Shown: piece after piece, positions 10,670 to 23,034 of the stretch
How positions within the stretch are numbered: the stretch's first letter is position 1
How the letters are laid out: every line of letters starts with the position of its first letter
Assembly: GCA_010015655.1 (NCBI GenBank)
Contig: ML976753.1
Location: forward strand, 66,092-130,091
Direction of reading: 5' to 3'
Source of the DNA: Bimuria novae-zelandiae CBS 107.79
Lineage: Eukaryota > Ascomycota > Dothideomycetes > Pleosporales > Didymosphaeriaceae
DNA length: 64,000 nt
Translations under genes and position numbers: made by a program
Notes under the pieces: model-generated
What the model saw: only the letters and a program-made list of their open reading frames with translations
The model's database searches: none
Told to the model about the DNA's origin: nothing

Positions 10670-12653
10670 TCACGGAAATTTCGCCTCAAACTCTGTAGAA
10701 TCCATTCCCCAAATCTCAATCCAACTCAAGCTCTTCGGATCAACATACTCCATCTTCCTGAAGGGGCCCCTTCTTAACTCGATTATTGACCTCGAGAATG
10801 GTGATCCACCCTGCCCATCCCCGTCTGCACGAGCCTTACCCTTCCCCTGAGGCCACACCACATCGCCGAGCTTGAGCGCCTTATTACCCAATCCCAAATA
10901 TTTAATTTTCCTATACTCCGGCCGCCAGAGCTCTGTCGCGAATGCGAACTTTTGCATGTCCATATCTAAAACGTCTATATGCGCTTGGAATGCCGAGCCC
11001 GACCCGACCAAAAGCCGGAGAGCCCAGAGGTTGGGTACGAGGGAGATGATGTGACGGAGGGACTCCATGTGCGGGACTTGGCATGCGAAACCGAGTTGCT
11101 CGAGACGGGGCAGCTTCTGGCAGAGCTTGAAGAGGACATCGTCGGACAGGATCCAATGGTCTAGCAGCAGGAGGTGGCGCATGGTCTGGTGGTTCGACTG
11201 GATACTAGCGAGAACATCACCTGCCACACTCTTGCATTCGCTTTCCGTCACAGAGCGCGGAGTGACCGCCGCACTGCTAGTATTGTGGCCATTCAAGTTT
11301 GGTGTCGTTGTCGCAGTGGGCGACGTAGGTGTTTGGGCTGCACTGTTAATTTTAGAGGCATTAGATTTATTGACCAAGTAGACGCGCTCGAGACCATGGA
11401 ACTTATTCAGTGTAGCAATTTGCTCTGGTTCCACGGAGTCGGCGCGGAGCATCTTCAGGTTCTCGGGGACCGGCTGGTTGGGATTGAGGCGCCAAGTGTC
11501 GTCCAAAAAGACAGTCATAGGATCTGAGGAGCCCCCACAGTTGATCATGGTGACTTCTTCCAAAACTTCATTATCAAGCAGCCTTTCGTAGCCCTCGCCT
11601 TGGTACCTGGTCAACATGTTGTAGAGCGCGAAACGTCTAAGATTGAGGGAGTAATTAGCTGCTAGACAGCGTCCAAAGTACGTGGACAACTGGATTGACT
11701 CCTCTCCGGTTTCGCGCATTCGAGGGTTAAAATGCATTTTCAAATTTTCAAGCTTCTTCGATGCGAGAAGGAGGAGAGAGATGTTATCAGGAGACGAGAG
11801 AGGGTCTATATCGTAGCATACAAGTGTCGTGAGATTTGGTAGTGGCGGAACGATAGCGGTCGGTCGTGGTATTCGTCTGGCTGGGAAACGGAGGATGAGG
11901 GTGGTCAGTGAAGACTTCTGCATAAGGCCTTCGTAGACAGTCTGCAGCGGTTTTGTATTCAACTCCCAGCTACGCATGTTAGCGTCGAATAGTGCGCACA
12001 ACGACTTTAGCACCTACGCAAAGGTCTTCAGGTTCTTCATCTTGTCCAGCGCAGCGCGCATGGCAATTTGAAGCACCATACTGTTATCTGGCACGCGCCC
12101 TTTCGTGTAATCGTCGACATCGTGCTCCCGCCACTCCCCGATCACCCTGAACGTCTGCACATAATCCGTGAAGTTCCGCGACACCAGCGTGTTCAGTCCC
12201 ATGGCAAAAGGACTCCCGCTTCCATAGCCGGTCGGTCTGCCATTGACATATCGGATGTCCGCGTAGGTCCGCAGAGTGACTTCTTCGTACAGGTGGGGCA
12301 GCGTCATGTAGTAAAATAGGCGGGAGGTGCGCGTAACGCGCGCAAGGTCGGCCGCATCATCAAGCTGAATGACATTCACAGTCAGTCAAACCCATCGTCA
12401 TTGCGAGAATCTGAGCACAACGATCACATACGTATTCCAATATCAATTGTATCAGATGTAGAGGGAGCTCTCTTCCATGCCCGTAGGCATGCGATCTCAC
12501 CGGACTGGTGAACCATGAATGCGCCGGGGCAGTTATGGGTGGTTCATGCGACAACTCCGCGAAATGTTCTTTCGCCGTCGCCTTCGCTGTCGCGTTCGAT
12601 GATTTCGAGCTTGGCGTCGTCGCGTTGGCCTGCGCAGGGCGGGGTGTGGGCAT
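10670..12653 (-). CDS. F-box-like / leucine-rich-repeat protein
   Basis: Three exons: 12432-12653, 12018-12364 and 10670-11969, with introns of 67 and 48 bp. The product is about 622 aa. After a Ser/Thr/Ala-rich start, the spliced sequence ELPLHLIQLILEYLDDAADL is followed by ARVTRTSRLFYYMTLPHLYE, the usual fungal F-box-like opening in which an LP..L..I...L helix pair precedes a hydrophobic repeat region. The rest has scattered leucine-rich segments (for example LPNLTTLVCYDIDPL and LPRLEQLGF). Such proteins usually deliver substrates to SCF ubiquitin ligases; the substrate is unknown. The ATG at 12653 was chosen because the frame upstream of it lacks another ATG. Confidence 0.75.
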
Positions 12654-13110
12654 GCCGTTCAATATTCAGGCGGAATAGCACAAGCGACAACAAGTTTGTT
12701 ATATAGAAGCTGCCCACTTATATCCGATGGCGTAATTGAAGGCACAATGTGGGGGACAAGCTCTCCAGGGTGAGCGCGCAGCTAACATGTGTTAGCACCT
12801 GGGCAGTTTAGAAATTCTATTCCGGTCTTTCCGCCGCATTTGTCCCCGACATGCGCACTAGACTGATCTGCACTATGGGTCCCAGCGCGTCGTTCCGGAC
12901 GATGTGAGTGGCGAATAAATCCTATACGGTGTATACGAAACATAGGAACAGAACACCAAAAGCTTGCGATCAGAAATGCTGGCAAGATGGATATTGAGCT
13001 GCTACGTATTTAAGTAAAAAGTAACCAATTCGCTTCCCGTCAACACGGACCTCTCGATGCTCTTTCAATGGTCATCTTTGACGCATCCCGTGTTTCCAAC
13101 AACCGCCTGC

Positions 13111-14914
13111 TCACGTGTCCTTCGGCAAGTGTTCAAAAAAGAACCAAGGTTCCTTGCCTTCGTACTTCTCTCCTGGAAACTGAAAGGGTACCTCCACCGT
13201 GCCATCGAAAACATCCATTGATGGAATTTCTCTGTCCGCAAAGCCCTGCAACTTCTGCTTAGGAACCGGCACAACGACACCACACTCCCAGTTGTTAACT
13301 TTCAATGAACTTTCTTTCCCAAACTTCAAGAGGTTCTGCGCACCCCACGCCGATTCCGTGGCATTCGCAGACCCAACATATGCCCAGGCAAAGGGCTTAC
13401 CGTCTTTCTTGTAGCCTCGAGCGAGGAGAATCTTGCTGTGTGAGAGGACACCCGGCCGTGTAGACTTATGATCTCGGAGACACTGACGGGCGAAGGACGG
13501 CATATTGTAGCTTTTCGCGTTCAATGTGATAATTCCACCGCAATCCACACCTCCTGTACTGTTGAGCACAGTATCGCGAGTGGGAAAGTACACGCGCACG
13601 TGTTCATGAAAGTCTTCTGGAGTTTTGGCGGACAAATTCTGAAGCCCACTAGCAGCCAAGTAGATTCTCCGCAGGAAGTCTTCTTTCAAGGCACCTAATG
13701 AGGACGACGCGTAATCTAGTTCGATGCGTTCAACGTTGGCCAGGTTTAGATGTCGTATAGTTCTCGCCAAACCCGGCAAGCCAGTGTGACTGCGTTGTGG
13801 TTCAGTGGAATGGGTGCCGGGGCTGCCGTCTGTCAGTTTTCTGGGTCCGTTTTAGGCTACATGCAACTTACATCGAATGTACGAATCCAAGACGCGATGT
13901 TTTCGAAAAATCGAATTTGTGTAGCCCTTCGATTACTTTGCTATCCACCTGCTGTGCTTTGAGGAACGAGACTAGCTCCCCTCCAAACGCAGTGTTGAGA
14001 GCTTCGGCTATTTCACCACCGGGCAGGCGCGGTAAATCGATCAGAAAGACAGTATTCTCGAGAACGGCGGGCTGCCATGTGCCTGGCGTCTTCGGATCTT
14101 GACCAGTCTCTCCCCATTCCACCTTCATCAGGTTGGCTGTGGGAATGACGATTCGTAGGTGTGTTTCATGAAAGAGCAACATTAGCTTGCTGTGCATGAA
14201 ACCCCGGCGCATTGGCGGAAAATGTGGCTTGAGGTTTGGAATGTTGCATTCATTGAGCTCCTGCAGGATTCTAGCTCTGACCTCCTCTCCATCGGCACCT
14301 AATATCCAGTAATGTTTCACCTTTTTGGGATCTGCTTTGTGGAAGATGAACCTGTCTTCCCATTGGAAGGAGCTTAATACAGCTATGTTAAGAGTTGAGA
14401 CCTGCAGAATTTCTTCGAGGGTGATGTCATCGGTGCGAGGATGCTTGTACGCCCAGGTGCGCTTGATAGTGCCGGTGGGGAATTGCATACCGGTCGCTGT
14501 GGAAGTTGTCGAACTGAGTTGCGTTGCAATCTGCTTAGATGGTCGTTCGGGGGATGCGCTTCGCTTCCGCTTTCCTAGCCTTGCAAGCCGCTCTTGCTCC
14601 ATGGCTTTCCTGTCCAGTGCAAAAGTAGTGCCCTTCGACCAAGGTTTAGACGTCGTTGCATTTGAATTTTCTACCTGCTGTTGAGTGTGGCGCTCCTCGA
14701 TGGGCGGTGCTGTTGCATACTGGGGGAAGCTGGTACATAGGAGCCCCGATCCATTGTTGTCGTCGGCGGCCTTTGGTACACCCTCGAGCGAAAGAGCAAT
14801 GGCCAGGCGCATGTCCTCGTCATGGCTGGCTTCGGGGGATGCAACGGGGGATATCTCCTGCAGAGAAAGCGCGATCGCGCGCTCAAGTTCATCGTCGTTT
14901 TCAAAGGAGGCCAT
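13111..14914 (-). CDS. TDP1: Tyrosyl-DNA phosphodiesterase 1-like protein with two N-terminal ubiquitin-interacting motifs
   Basis: Two exons, 13872-14914 and 13111-13822, joined over a 49-bp intron with the second of two possible acceptor AGs; the product is 584 aa. Two HKD motifs are visible: HSKLMLLFHE with Asn in PTANL near residue 240, and HSKILLARG with GSANATESAWG near residue 476. This is the arrangement of Tdp1, a phospholipase D-superfamily enzyme that removes trapped topoisomerase I and other 3' adducts from DNA. Residues about 8-20 (ELERAIALSLQE) and about 35-47 (DMRLAIALSLEG) are tandem UIM motifs, so it can probably bind ubiquitin. Intergenic DNA separates it from the F-box gene, which is on the same strand. 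Confidence 0.88.
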
Positions 14915-15490
14915 TCGATAGGCGGACGAGAAAGCCGTGTTGTAGATTTGTTACCTATGGGAGTGATCAAGACAAGGTCGTTCCAGAGACAGACGCGCTA
15001 TCGCGTAGGCACGTGCACGCACCCGCTCCGGGCTGACTAAGCCAGCCTAATCAATTCTCTCAATTTAGACTCACAATCTGTTGCCATCGCTTTTCACACC
15101 AGACCCATGAACAACCTGCATCGAACACCTGGCGCTCAATAAATAAAGGTGACACATTTCATGAACTTCTATTAGTAAATGGTGAGCTGCGCCCTTTGGG
15201 AGCCACCTGTGGACATGTGCAGAATCATGCGAAGCAGCAGTCTCCACGGGATCAAGAACACAAAGCAGATGCGCGGGCAAACGTTTTCAAGAAGGTTATA
15301 AGCATAACCGCTAGATTAGCTCACACCCATGTCTCCGCCATCCAGAACCTCTAAGCGGGGTGTAGGACTTGCCCCAGACTTTCAGCCTTCTCACGACTAT
15401 CAGTGAACATTCACATTCACATTCGCATCTTTCTTCCTATCATATAGCCCTTTGGGTATTCTTGAATAGATATCCCACTTCCAGTTCAAC
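14915..15490. promoter_or_regulatory. Divergent intergenic region upstream of TDP1 and the NACHT-ankyrin pseudogene
   Basis: 576 bp with no supported exon. It must hold both promoters. A tandem CATTCACATTCACATTCGCAT run is at about 15408-15429, shortly before the NACHT-ankyrin start. Confidence 0.4.
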
Positions 15491-18400
15491 ATGCGACGTG
15501 GGCTCAAGGGGTTTCTCAGAAGGGAGAAACGCCCTGGGGTCACAAGCGCGAGTGCTGCCGCCCCAGCACACAACTACAATGTCCCTGCAACAAACGTCAC
15601 AACGGCGCCTCTTGCTGCTGGCAACAACAACTTCGGACTGGTCGTCCTCTACGAGCCAGATCGTCCGGAGAATGCTAAGGTGGATATTGTGTTCGTCCAC
15701 GGCTTGACAGGTAATGCCTTCAACACATGGAATCACGCGGAAAGTGGCATCCACTGGCCTACTACATTGTTGAAAGCGGATCTTCCCAGCGCACGGATAT
15801 TTACATTTGGCTACGATGCGAACGTGGCAAGTTTTTGGGGTGGAATGTCGCAAAATCGACTTGCCAGTCATGCGGAAAACTTAATTGGACATCTTGCCGG
15901 AAAACGAGAAGACACCGAGAGCACCGATCGCAGGATCATCTTCGTCGTCCACAGCCTAGGTGACCTTGTGGTAGAAAGGGTGCTCCAGCTTTCTGAGAAT
16001 CACTCCGAGCAGCATTTGTCCCAAGTTGAAAAGTCGGTAGTCGGCATCGCTTTCCTTGGGACACCACACTGCGGAAGCGAATTCGCACCGTTTGCGAAAG
16101 CTGTGGGGTCTTCCTTACGTCTGGTAAGCCAGGCACATTAGAGCAAGCCGCGCATTTCAAGAACTGCTCCCATCAAGGTACTAAGATGGTTTCAGGTCGG
16201 GAAACGCGTAAATGTAGACATCTTAGATACTCTGAAGAGAGACTCCCAAGTTTTGCTGGATGTTGAAGACTGGTTTGGCCACTGGCGAAGAAGGTGCGCA
16301 AGTGCACATCGGAACATCCAGATCACATGCTTCTTTGAAGAGCTGGAACTCCCATTGGTGGGGAAGGTGGTCGAGGAGACCCAGGCTAAGATTCCTGGAT
16401 ACTCCTCATACGGGATCCGCGCCAACCACATGGTACGTTATTTGTTTATCGAATTCATACCTGACGCTCCAGCAAACCACTTACGATGGTTTTCCCTCGT
16501 AGGATATGACTAAATTTCCAAGTTCGAACGACCCAGGTTACCAGGCAGTCTGCAGAGAGATACGAAGATGGAGTAAAGATGCAAAGAGCCGCAAAGGTAC
16601 GGATGTGTAGCTACCCCAATCGTTAAGGTACAAAGTCGAGTAAAACATTTTAGTTTAGACTTGTCTTAGTCCTTTGTGTTACCCTAGGACGAGCCATACA
16701 GTGGCCGACTGCATCTACTTTGTACCCAGCCGTCTGGACCTCAGTGGCGGGTTGGTTGCACTTGGGGCCAGAATAGCTGATTTTCTGGAGTAGCCAAATT
16801 TTCCGAGGACGATGTTGATGACCAACAAGCGCGAGCGCTGATGGATGATCTTTTCACCTGCGATTACGAAGACCGAAAAAACGTCAACTGTGATCGAATA
16901 CCCGGTACCTGCGAATGGTTTACCAATCACCCGCTGTTTGGTGAATTCAACGATAACAGCGACTCAAGGCTTCTTTGGGTCTCTGCCGACCCCGGTTGCG
17001 GAAAATCCGTACTCGCCAAATACCTTGTTGATGAGATTTTGCCAACGCCTGGACGCACTGTCAGCTACTTCTTCTTCAAAGACGGCTTTCCGGACCAACA
17101 GTCTGCATCAGTAGCTATGTGCTCGCTTATTCGTCAAATACTTCTGAAAAGACCGGATCTTCTGACGCTCAGCATGCTACACCGTATGGGCCGTGAAGGC
17201 AAAGCCTTATTCAAGTCCGCTAGTGCTTTGTTTGTTTATCTTATGAGTATAGCTGGAAACGAAGAAGCTGATGAAGTCGTATGTGTGCTCGACGCACTGG
17301 ACGAGTGCCACCATAAAGACTTCATCGGACTCAGCCACGAACTAAGACGCTGGTTTCTTCACAAGAATCACCTGAATATCAAATTTTTGCTCTTGAGCCG
17401 ACCTTATCAGCACATCCAATGGGAATTTCAAGAGCTGGAGGACTTTATGCCGACGATACATCTTAGCGGTGAAAGTGAAATTGAAGTGGCGAAAATTACT
17501 ATCGAAATTGATATGGTCATTGGAAGCAGGGTCCAGTCTGTTGGACAGAAGCGAAAGCTGCAAAAAGAAGAGTGCGAGCATCTACAGACGCTTCTGACCG
17601 CTGTTTCGCACCGCACCTATCTTTGGGTTACCTTGACCTTGGATGTCATCGAGAACATGCACGGTTTCACGAAGGGCAATGTCATCAAAGCCGTTCAAAG
17701 ATTGCCGCAGACCCTAGACGAAGCATACAACAAAATCCTGGATCGAAGTCCAAATGCGCCGAAAGCTCTTCGAGCGTTGCAAGCTGTTATTATCGCCAGG
17801 CGGCCGCTGACCATAAGAGAAATGTCAGTCCTCATGGCTCTCGAGTAGTATCATAAGACACACGAGGAGCTAAAAATGCACCTAGAGCCCGTGGTCCGCT
17901 TCCAAACAACGCTCTGAGACCTTTGTGGTCTCTTTTTAATTGTCGTGGACAGCAAAGTCTATCTCCTCCACCAAACAGCTAGAGAATTTCTAAGCCACAG
18001 AACCAATCCCGACGCGGAGCATGTAATTCAGAATACGGATAAAAGCTCAGATCAACTAGCTTGGAAATATGCTGTGCGCCCGGAAGAAGCCGATGCGGTC
18101 GTCGCTGAAGCGTGCATCCGCTATCTCACCATACCCATGGTTATCAATCAAGCGAACAGCCTTTTCGATACATATGCCCTCGTTTTCTGGAATGAGCACT
18201 TTATACACTCTAGTATCTGTAGTCATGACGAGACTACTAGACTGGCACTTCGATTGGTCGACCCACAGGCTCTGTGGCGGAGGGTTTCCGGAGTACAACA
18301 CAAAGTGGCAGGACTAGACACAGCTACTTCTTCTAGCTATGTACTGTCAAGCACATATGGGAGTTCAATCAAGGTCACGGGATCCCTCATACCGGCAGCA

Positions 18401-19210
18401 CTTCTGGGACTCCATCAAGTGGTGAAGTTGCTACTGGAAACGACTGATATTGACATGAACGCGAAGGACCACGGCAAATACGAGCGGCTGCCATTGTTCT
18501 GGGTGGCAGAAAATGATTACGGCTACACGGAGATAGTCAAGCTTCTGGTCGCATGTCCGAGTATCGATCTGAATCTCCTCAATGGGGCAGGATGGTCGCC
18601 TCTATGGCACGCCACATTCAGACAAAGTCACTCAGCCGTGAAGCTACTACTCAGTACCAACAGGGTAGGTGTCAACCTAGGTCGAGACTCTCCCCTTACT
18701 GCCGCTGCATACAAAGGGAATACCGCCATCTTCGAAGAGCTTCTCAAAGTCAAAGAAATTGATCTTAATGCTCGCGACACATATAGCAATAGTACGGCCC
18801 TGATACACGCGGTCCAAAACGCCCACGAAGAGATCGTAGAGCTGTTGCTTGCCACCGGGACTGTAGACGTAAATGCAATGGACAGGGATGGTGAAACGGC
18901 ATTGCTTATCGCCACGCGTTCCGATTATACAAGAGGCAGCCATAAAACGATCGTCAAGCTACTGCTTGCGGTACCCGAAATCAATTTAGATGCCGAGACC
19001 AAATTGGGCAATACTGCATTGATGACTGCTGCCAGAGCGGGCAACAAATCGCTTGCGAAGGACTTGATACGAGTGGGGGCCGACGTCAATAAACGGAATA
19101 GCAACGGCGTGACGGCGTTGGAGCTTGCAGCGCGAAAAGGACATCAGCGTGTGGTGAAACTTCTGCTGGAAACTAGACAATGCGATGAAGCTTCAATCAT
19201 AGCCTCTTGA
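15491..19210 (+). pseudogene. NLR-like protein (alpha/beta-hydrolase - NACHT - ankyrin) with two in-frame stop codons
   Basis: Exons 15491-16123, 16196-16432, 16503-16596 and 16794-19210 (introns 72, 70 and 197 bp) keep one frame of 1126 codons, but TAG at 17846-17848 and TGA at 17915-17917 interrupt it. The N-terminal domain is SERAC1-like hydrolase (IVFVHGLTGNAFNTW; FVVHSLGDLVVERVLQ). The NACHT domain has Walker A ADPGCGKSVLAK and Walker B VVCVLDALDECH. After the stops, VYLLHQTAREFLSH and about eight ankyrin repeats follow to the end. The sequence between the stops (EELKMHLEPVVRFQTTL then DLCGLFLIVVDSK) is plainly homologous to intact relatives, so the stops are not intronic. Fungal NLRs act in non-self recognition and programmed cell death. 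If translated, termination at TAG leaves a 672-aa protein without ankyrins. Confidence 0.85.
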
Positions 19211-19429
19211 GATTTGGACTGGAGTTCTCAACAACACGCTCCCCAAGCTATTCTTTTATTGTCTTCAACGGCCTGGACAGATCGTGCGATACACAGCAAC
19301 CCAGAAACGCGACGATGATTACATATCCTGTACGTACTCACGTAGCCTAGGCATCAGGTCCACACGGATCAACAGGCGAAATATATCTTAGTGTGAGCCA
19401 TTAATTCATCAATACATGATCAACCTTGC

Positions 19430-21898
19430 CTATATTGACACATTGAAGATGCGGACCGAAGAGTCATCGCTCGCAACTGCCATCTGCTGCCCCATCGCAT
19501 CCCTTCCGGGCCTCCAAACAATCTGGTTCACGCCCTTTGCAGGCGAGACTTCCTTCGCAACAGTCGTTGTGGTAGCCTTATCTAGACCATCCGCCTCAGC
19601 CACGCCTACGGTTAATTCTCCATTCTCGGTGCCCATCGCAAACTGCACTTTGCCATCCAGTAGCTGCCGATTGCACGCAACAGCGGTAACTGCCGCATTC
19701 ACAGAGACCGAGCCTTTGAGCACTACTCCATCGTCAATGATCTGCCATATCTTTACGCTCTTATCTCTGCCGGCAGTCATGAATGTTGTCTGCTCTAGAG
19801 ATGTCCAAGATGCACCCAGGATCATTCTCGTGTGGCCTTTGGGATTCGCGTGCTTGAGCACATATGCTGCATCCGATCCTTTCTCCCATACAACCCACTG
19901 CCGGTCCCGGCCTACGCTAAGTAGATATCTATCATCCGGAGAAAATTGCAATGCCGTGACGGTCAACGAGTGTGCTTTCAGTGGCGGTTTGATCTCCAAC
20001 CATTCTTTCGTATCGTAGAGCCGTATAACTGCGTGATCGATCGAACTTGCACGACATGCAGTCGCTACAACCGATCCATCGCTGCTTACAGCTACTGCTG
20101 AGATTTCGTAGCCATGGCCATAAAGCTTCTCTGTCTCCGGCCAAAGCAGGTGGCGCGCTAAGTGGTCTTCGAACGGCGGGTGGTCGAACTGCAGGGTGGA
20201 TTTCCGGACAACAGAAGCAGGGTCTACCGCTTCACGCTCGTCCTCGTCGCCATTTTCTACAGGTTCGTCTTCCCCAACAGCTTGTATCGCCTTGTTTGAC
20301 AGTCCGAGCACAGGGATATTGGCAGCATCGGGAAGCTCGGCGCTTGTTGTTTCGATTTTGCAGAGCTTGTTGAGCATCTCCGCGACGCCCTTCGGCTCGT
20401 CGAATACCCGTAGAAGCTTCTCGTCGGCGCCAGATATGAACTGTGTGTTAGTGAGACAGTCAATGCAGTTGAGGTCGTATCCATGGATCTGCGGGCGCGA
20501 GAACTCATGCCAAGATGAGACTTCTTCGCGCTTCCACTCGGAGAATAGTCTGGTCGTTTGGTCCAAGCCTGTGGTTAACAGATACGTTCCGTCCCTCGAC
20601 CAACTCACGCCTTTGACTTCCCGCACGTGGCCTGTTATCGCCACCTGTTGCGTCCACATGTCTTCGGTAGACGAGTATGTCCATCTGCGCCAGCTGCCGG
20701 TGCGACCGAGGGAAACTACAGAATCGCCATCTGGTGACCAAAGACCGATCCAGAAGCCTCCTGCGCTGCCGGTTGCGCTGGTAGAACCTTTCTGCGCACT
20801 TATCTCTCCAAGCCTGGTAATGCAGACCCAAACGCCAGATGTAGGATCTGCCTCCCATATTGCGAGTGAGTTGTCCTCTGAGGTTGATAACAATTGAAGT
20901 CTACCTGCTCTGTGCTGCCAAGATGCAGTGTATATCCAGTCTTCGTGACCTAGAAGTAAAGCTTCAAAGGTGATAGAGTATTTGGAGGTTGCTGATGCAA
21001 ACCGATGGGCTTTATTGGACAAAGATTTGCCTAACACACCCAGAGCCGGATCAGTCAGTGCGCTGCTCACAGCAGGCAGCTCCTCGCCCTGGTGTACACG
21101 CCAGAGACGGATGTATTTGTCTTGACTTGCGGATGCAAGAAGCAGATCGCTGTTCCCATCGGTCTTCTCCCGTGTGAAGTCTAGCGCGCGTATCCAGCCC
21201 TCGTGTCCGGTCAAGGTAGCGGAAAGTTGAAATCGGGTATCAAGAGAAACGAAAATTTGGATAGTGCTGCGCGTGCCGCCAACGGCAAGTACAAGCGCGG
21301 AGTCATCCAATTTAGCCAACGCAATAGCTAGAGGAAAGTAGCGCGGTGTCAGAGATATTGATTGCATCGGCTCGACATCAACAGTGGCGAAATCATCGTC
21401 ATGGACTAGTCTCCAAATCTTTACGATGCCATCGGATGCTCCAGTCGCGAATGTATCCGAGCCTGGCAGGGTGGCGATCCGTGTGATAGGACTTTTATGC
21501 TCTATTATAGTCTTTAAGAGTTTGAAATTGTTCTGGGACTTTGAGGGGCCGCTCCATATCCGCAGAGAATGGTCCGCTCCTCCACTTAGAAGTATGTTCA
21601 AGTGAGGGGGCTTGTCCGGGAAGAACTTCACAGCGTTCACCACATCGGTGTGTCCACTTAGTATCGCTGTTGGACCGCGCAGTTTGTTATCCTGCCTTGG
21701 GTTAGCAAGGTCACGGGACACGGCGAATGCGGGTGCCCAGGTGCCCATGCGCTACCATTCTAGACATACCGAAGGCGTCCACAGCGCAATGGAGTTATCA
21801 GCACCAAATGCTAGCAGACCAGATCCATCCTGATCCCAGTCTGCAGCAGCCGGGTTCCGATTCCCACCAATAGAAAAGAACTCTGGTGTAATACTCAT
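19430..21898 (-). CDS. ELP2: Elongator complex subunit 2, WD40 protein
   Basis: Two exons, 21770-21898 and 19430-21691, separated by a 78-bp intron; the product is 796 aa. The first exon gives MSITPEFFSIGGNRNPAAAD, the usual Elp2 opening, and ends at LWTPS. The second exon carries two sets of WD repeats with ends such as HSLRIW, GIVKIW, KYIRLW, NSLAIW and KSVKIW. Elp2 is the double-propeller scaffold of Elongator, which makes the cm5/mcm5 group on U34 of some tRNAs. Length is close to the yeast protein (788 aa). An ATG near 21748 lies inside the intron and is not the start. URM1 starts 159 bp away on the other strand. Confidence 0.93.
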
Positions 21899-22057
21899 CG
21901 TTATGTTAGCTGTTCAGATGTGTCGGGCAACGAAGTCATCGCCTTTCGAGATTTCTACCGCGCTAACCTCGCTTAGCGCCCTGTTCACAGTTTAGCGCAT
22001 CTTTCAAACTAAACCTGCCTTACTCGCCCCTCTCTTACCACAACCACGGAAATCGCG

Positions 22058-22494
22058 ATGTCGCAAGCCAAAGATGAAGACACGGTTTCAATAACAGTAG
22101 AATTCAGGTTAGTCTGAATAGTACTCAAGGGATGCAACAACACATTGACGAACAATAGCGGAGGGCTGGAGATGCTCTTCGCCAATGAACGCAAGCTCTC
22201 GCTCACCATCCCGGTAAAGGATGAGAATGGAGAACGACCAAACATTGCATTCCTTGTACGACATCTTTGCGATACGATCATGAAGGATCCAAGAAAAGAG
22301 CTGTTTGTTTTGGACGATACAGTGTACGTTTTCCGTGCATCGACATGCATGCAGCTTCGCTTAACCACGTCTACAGACGACCGGGCATCTTGGTGCTCAT
22401 CAATGATGCAGACTGGGAGCTGGAGGGTGAAGACAAGTACGAGATAGAAGAGGGCGACAACATCCTGTTTGTCTCGACACTGCATGGGGGATAG
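22058..22494 (+). CDS. URM1: Ubiquitin-related modifier 1
   Basis: Three exons, 22058-22107, 22159-22323 and 22377-22494, with introns of 51 and 53 bp, give a 110-aa protein. It has the Urm1 beta-grasp sequence ([52 protein letters not shown]) and ends exactly in the GlyGly that is thiocarboxylated. Urm1 is the sulfur carrier for 2-thiolation of U34 in tRNA and also conjugates to proteins. Length and both ends match the family. It is divergent from ELP2, whose product works on the same tRNA base. Confidence 0.95.
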
Positions 22495-23034
22495 AGACAT
22501 TTGGAACGTCAAATGGGTACATGGGTTGTGGCTCTTGTGTAAAGGTAGAATTGGGCCACAAGGGCCAGAGCTTATAGCGGGAGAGTCAACAAATGATCCC
22601 AGGATAGACGATACAATAGCTCCCAGTAAAGATAAACCAGCTTGATCGAGCTAAATGGCTAGACGGAACCGAATTCTGCGATTGAACTGGGCAGGTTATC
22701 ATAAGCTCCTCCCTCCTTCACTTGACCTGTGACCCATGCGCTTCACAGGGCTATTGTACAAACAGGCGTCACTATCAGTTTAGCTACAAATCTTGGTAAA
22801 AACTGTGATTAGCAGTACTCCATGCACTGTCCTACCTATAAGACAGCCCTCCCCTCTTCTCCATCTGTCCTCACTACCAGCTACCCGCGGCTCGAGACAC
22901 CTGGATGCCATCCAAACCGTCACCTACGCACTTTTCTTTTGCAGCCACCTTAATAACACGCACGGTTCCCTCAACCCCCAGCCACCCATTCTTCCAACCA
23001 ACCAAAAAGACCTCGCGACCGGTCCTCCATCGTC
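22495..23034. other. Intergenic region between URM1 and the small Cys-rich gene
   Basis: 540 bp. The part from about 22840 to 23030 is pyrimidine-rich (runs of CCTCCC, CCCTC, CAACC), as in many fungal promoters and 5' leaders. No exon is supported upstream of 23035. Confidence 0.4.

Noticed and set aside
21430..21748. ATG at 21748 as the ELP2 start.
   Set aside because: It lies within a 78-bp GT-AG intron; the upstream exon at 21770-21898 gives the conserved Elp2 N-terminus.
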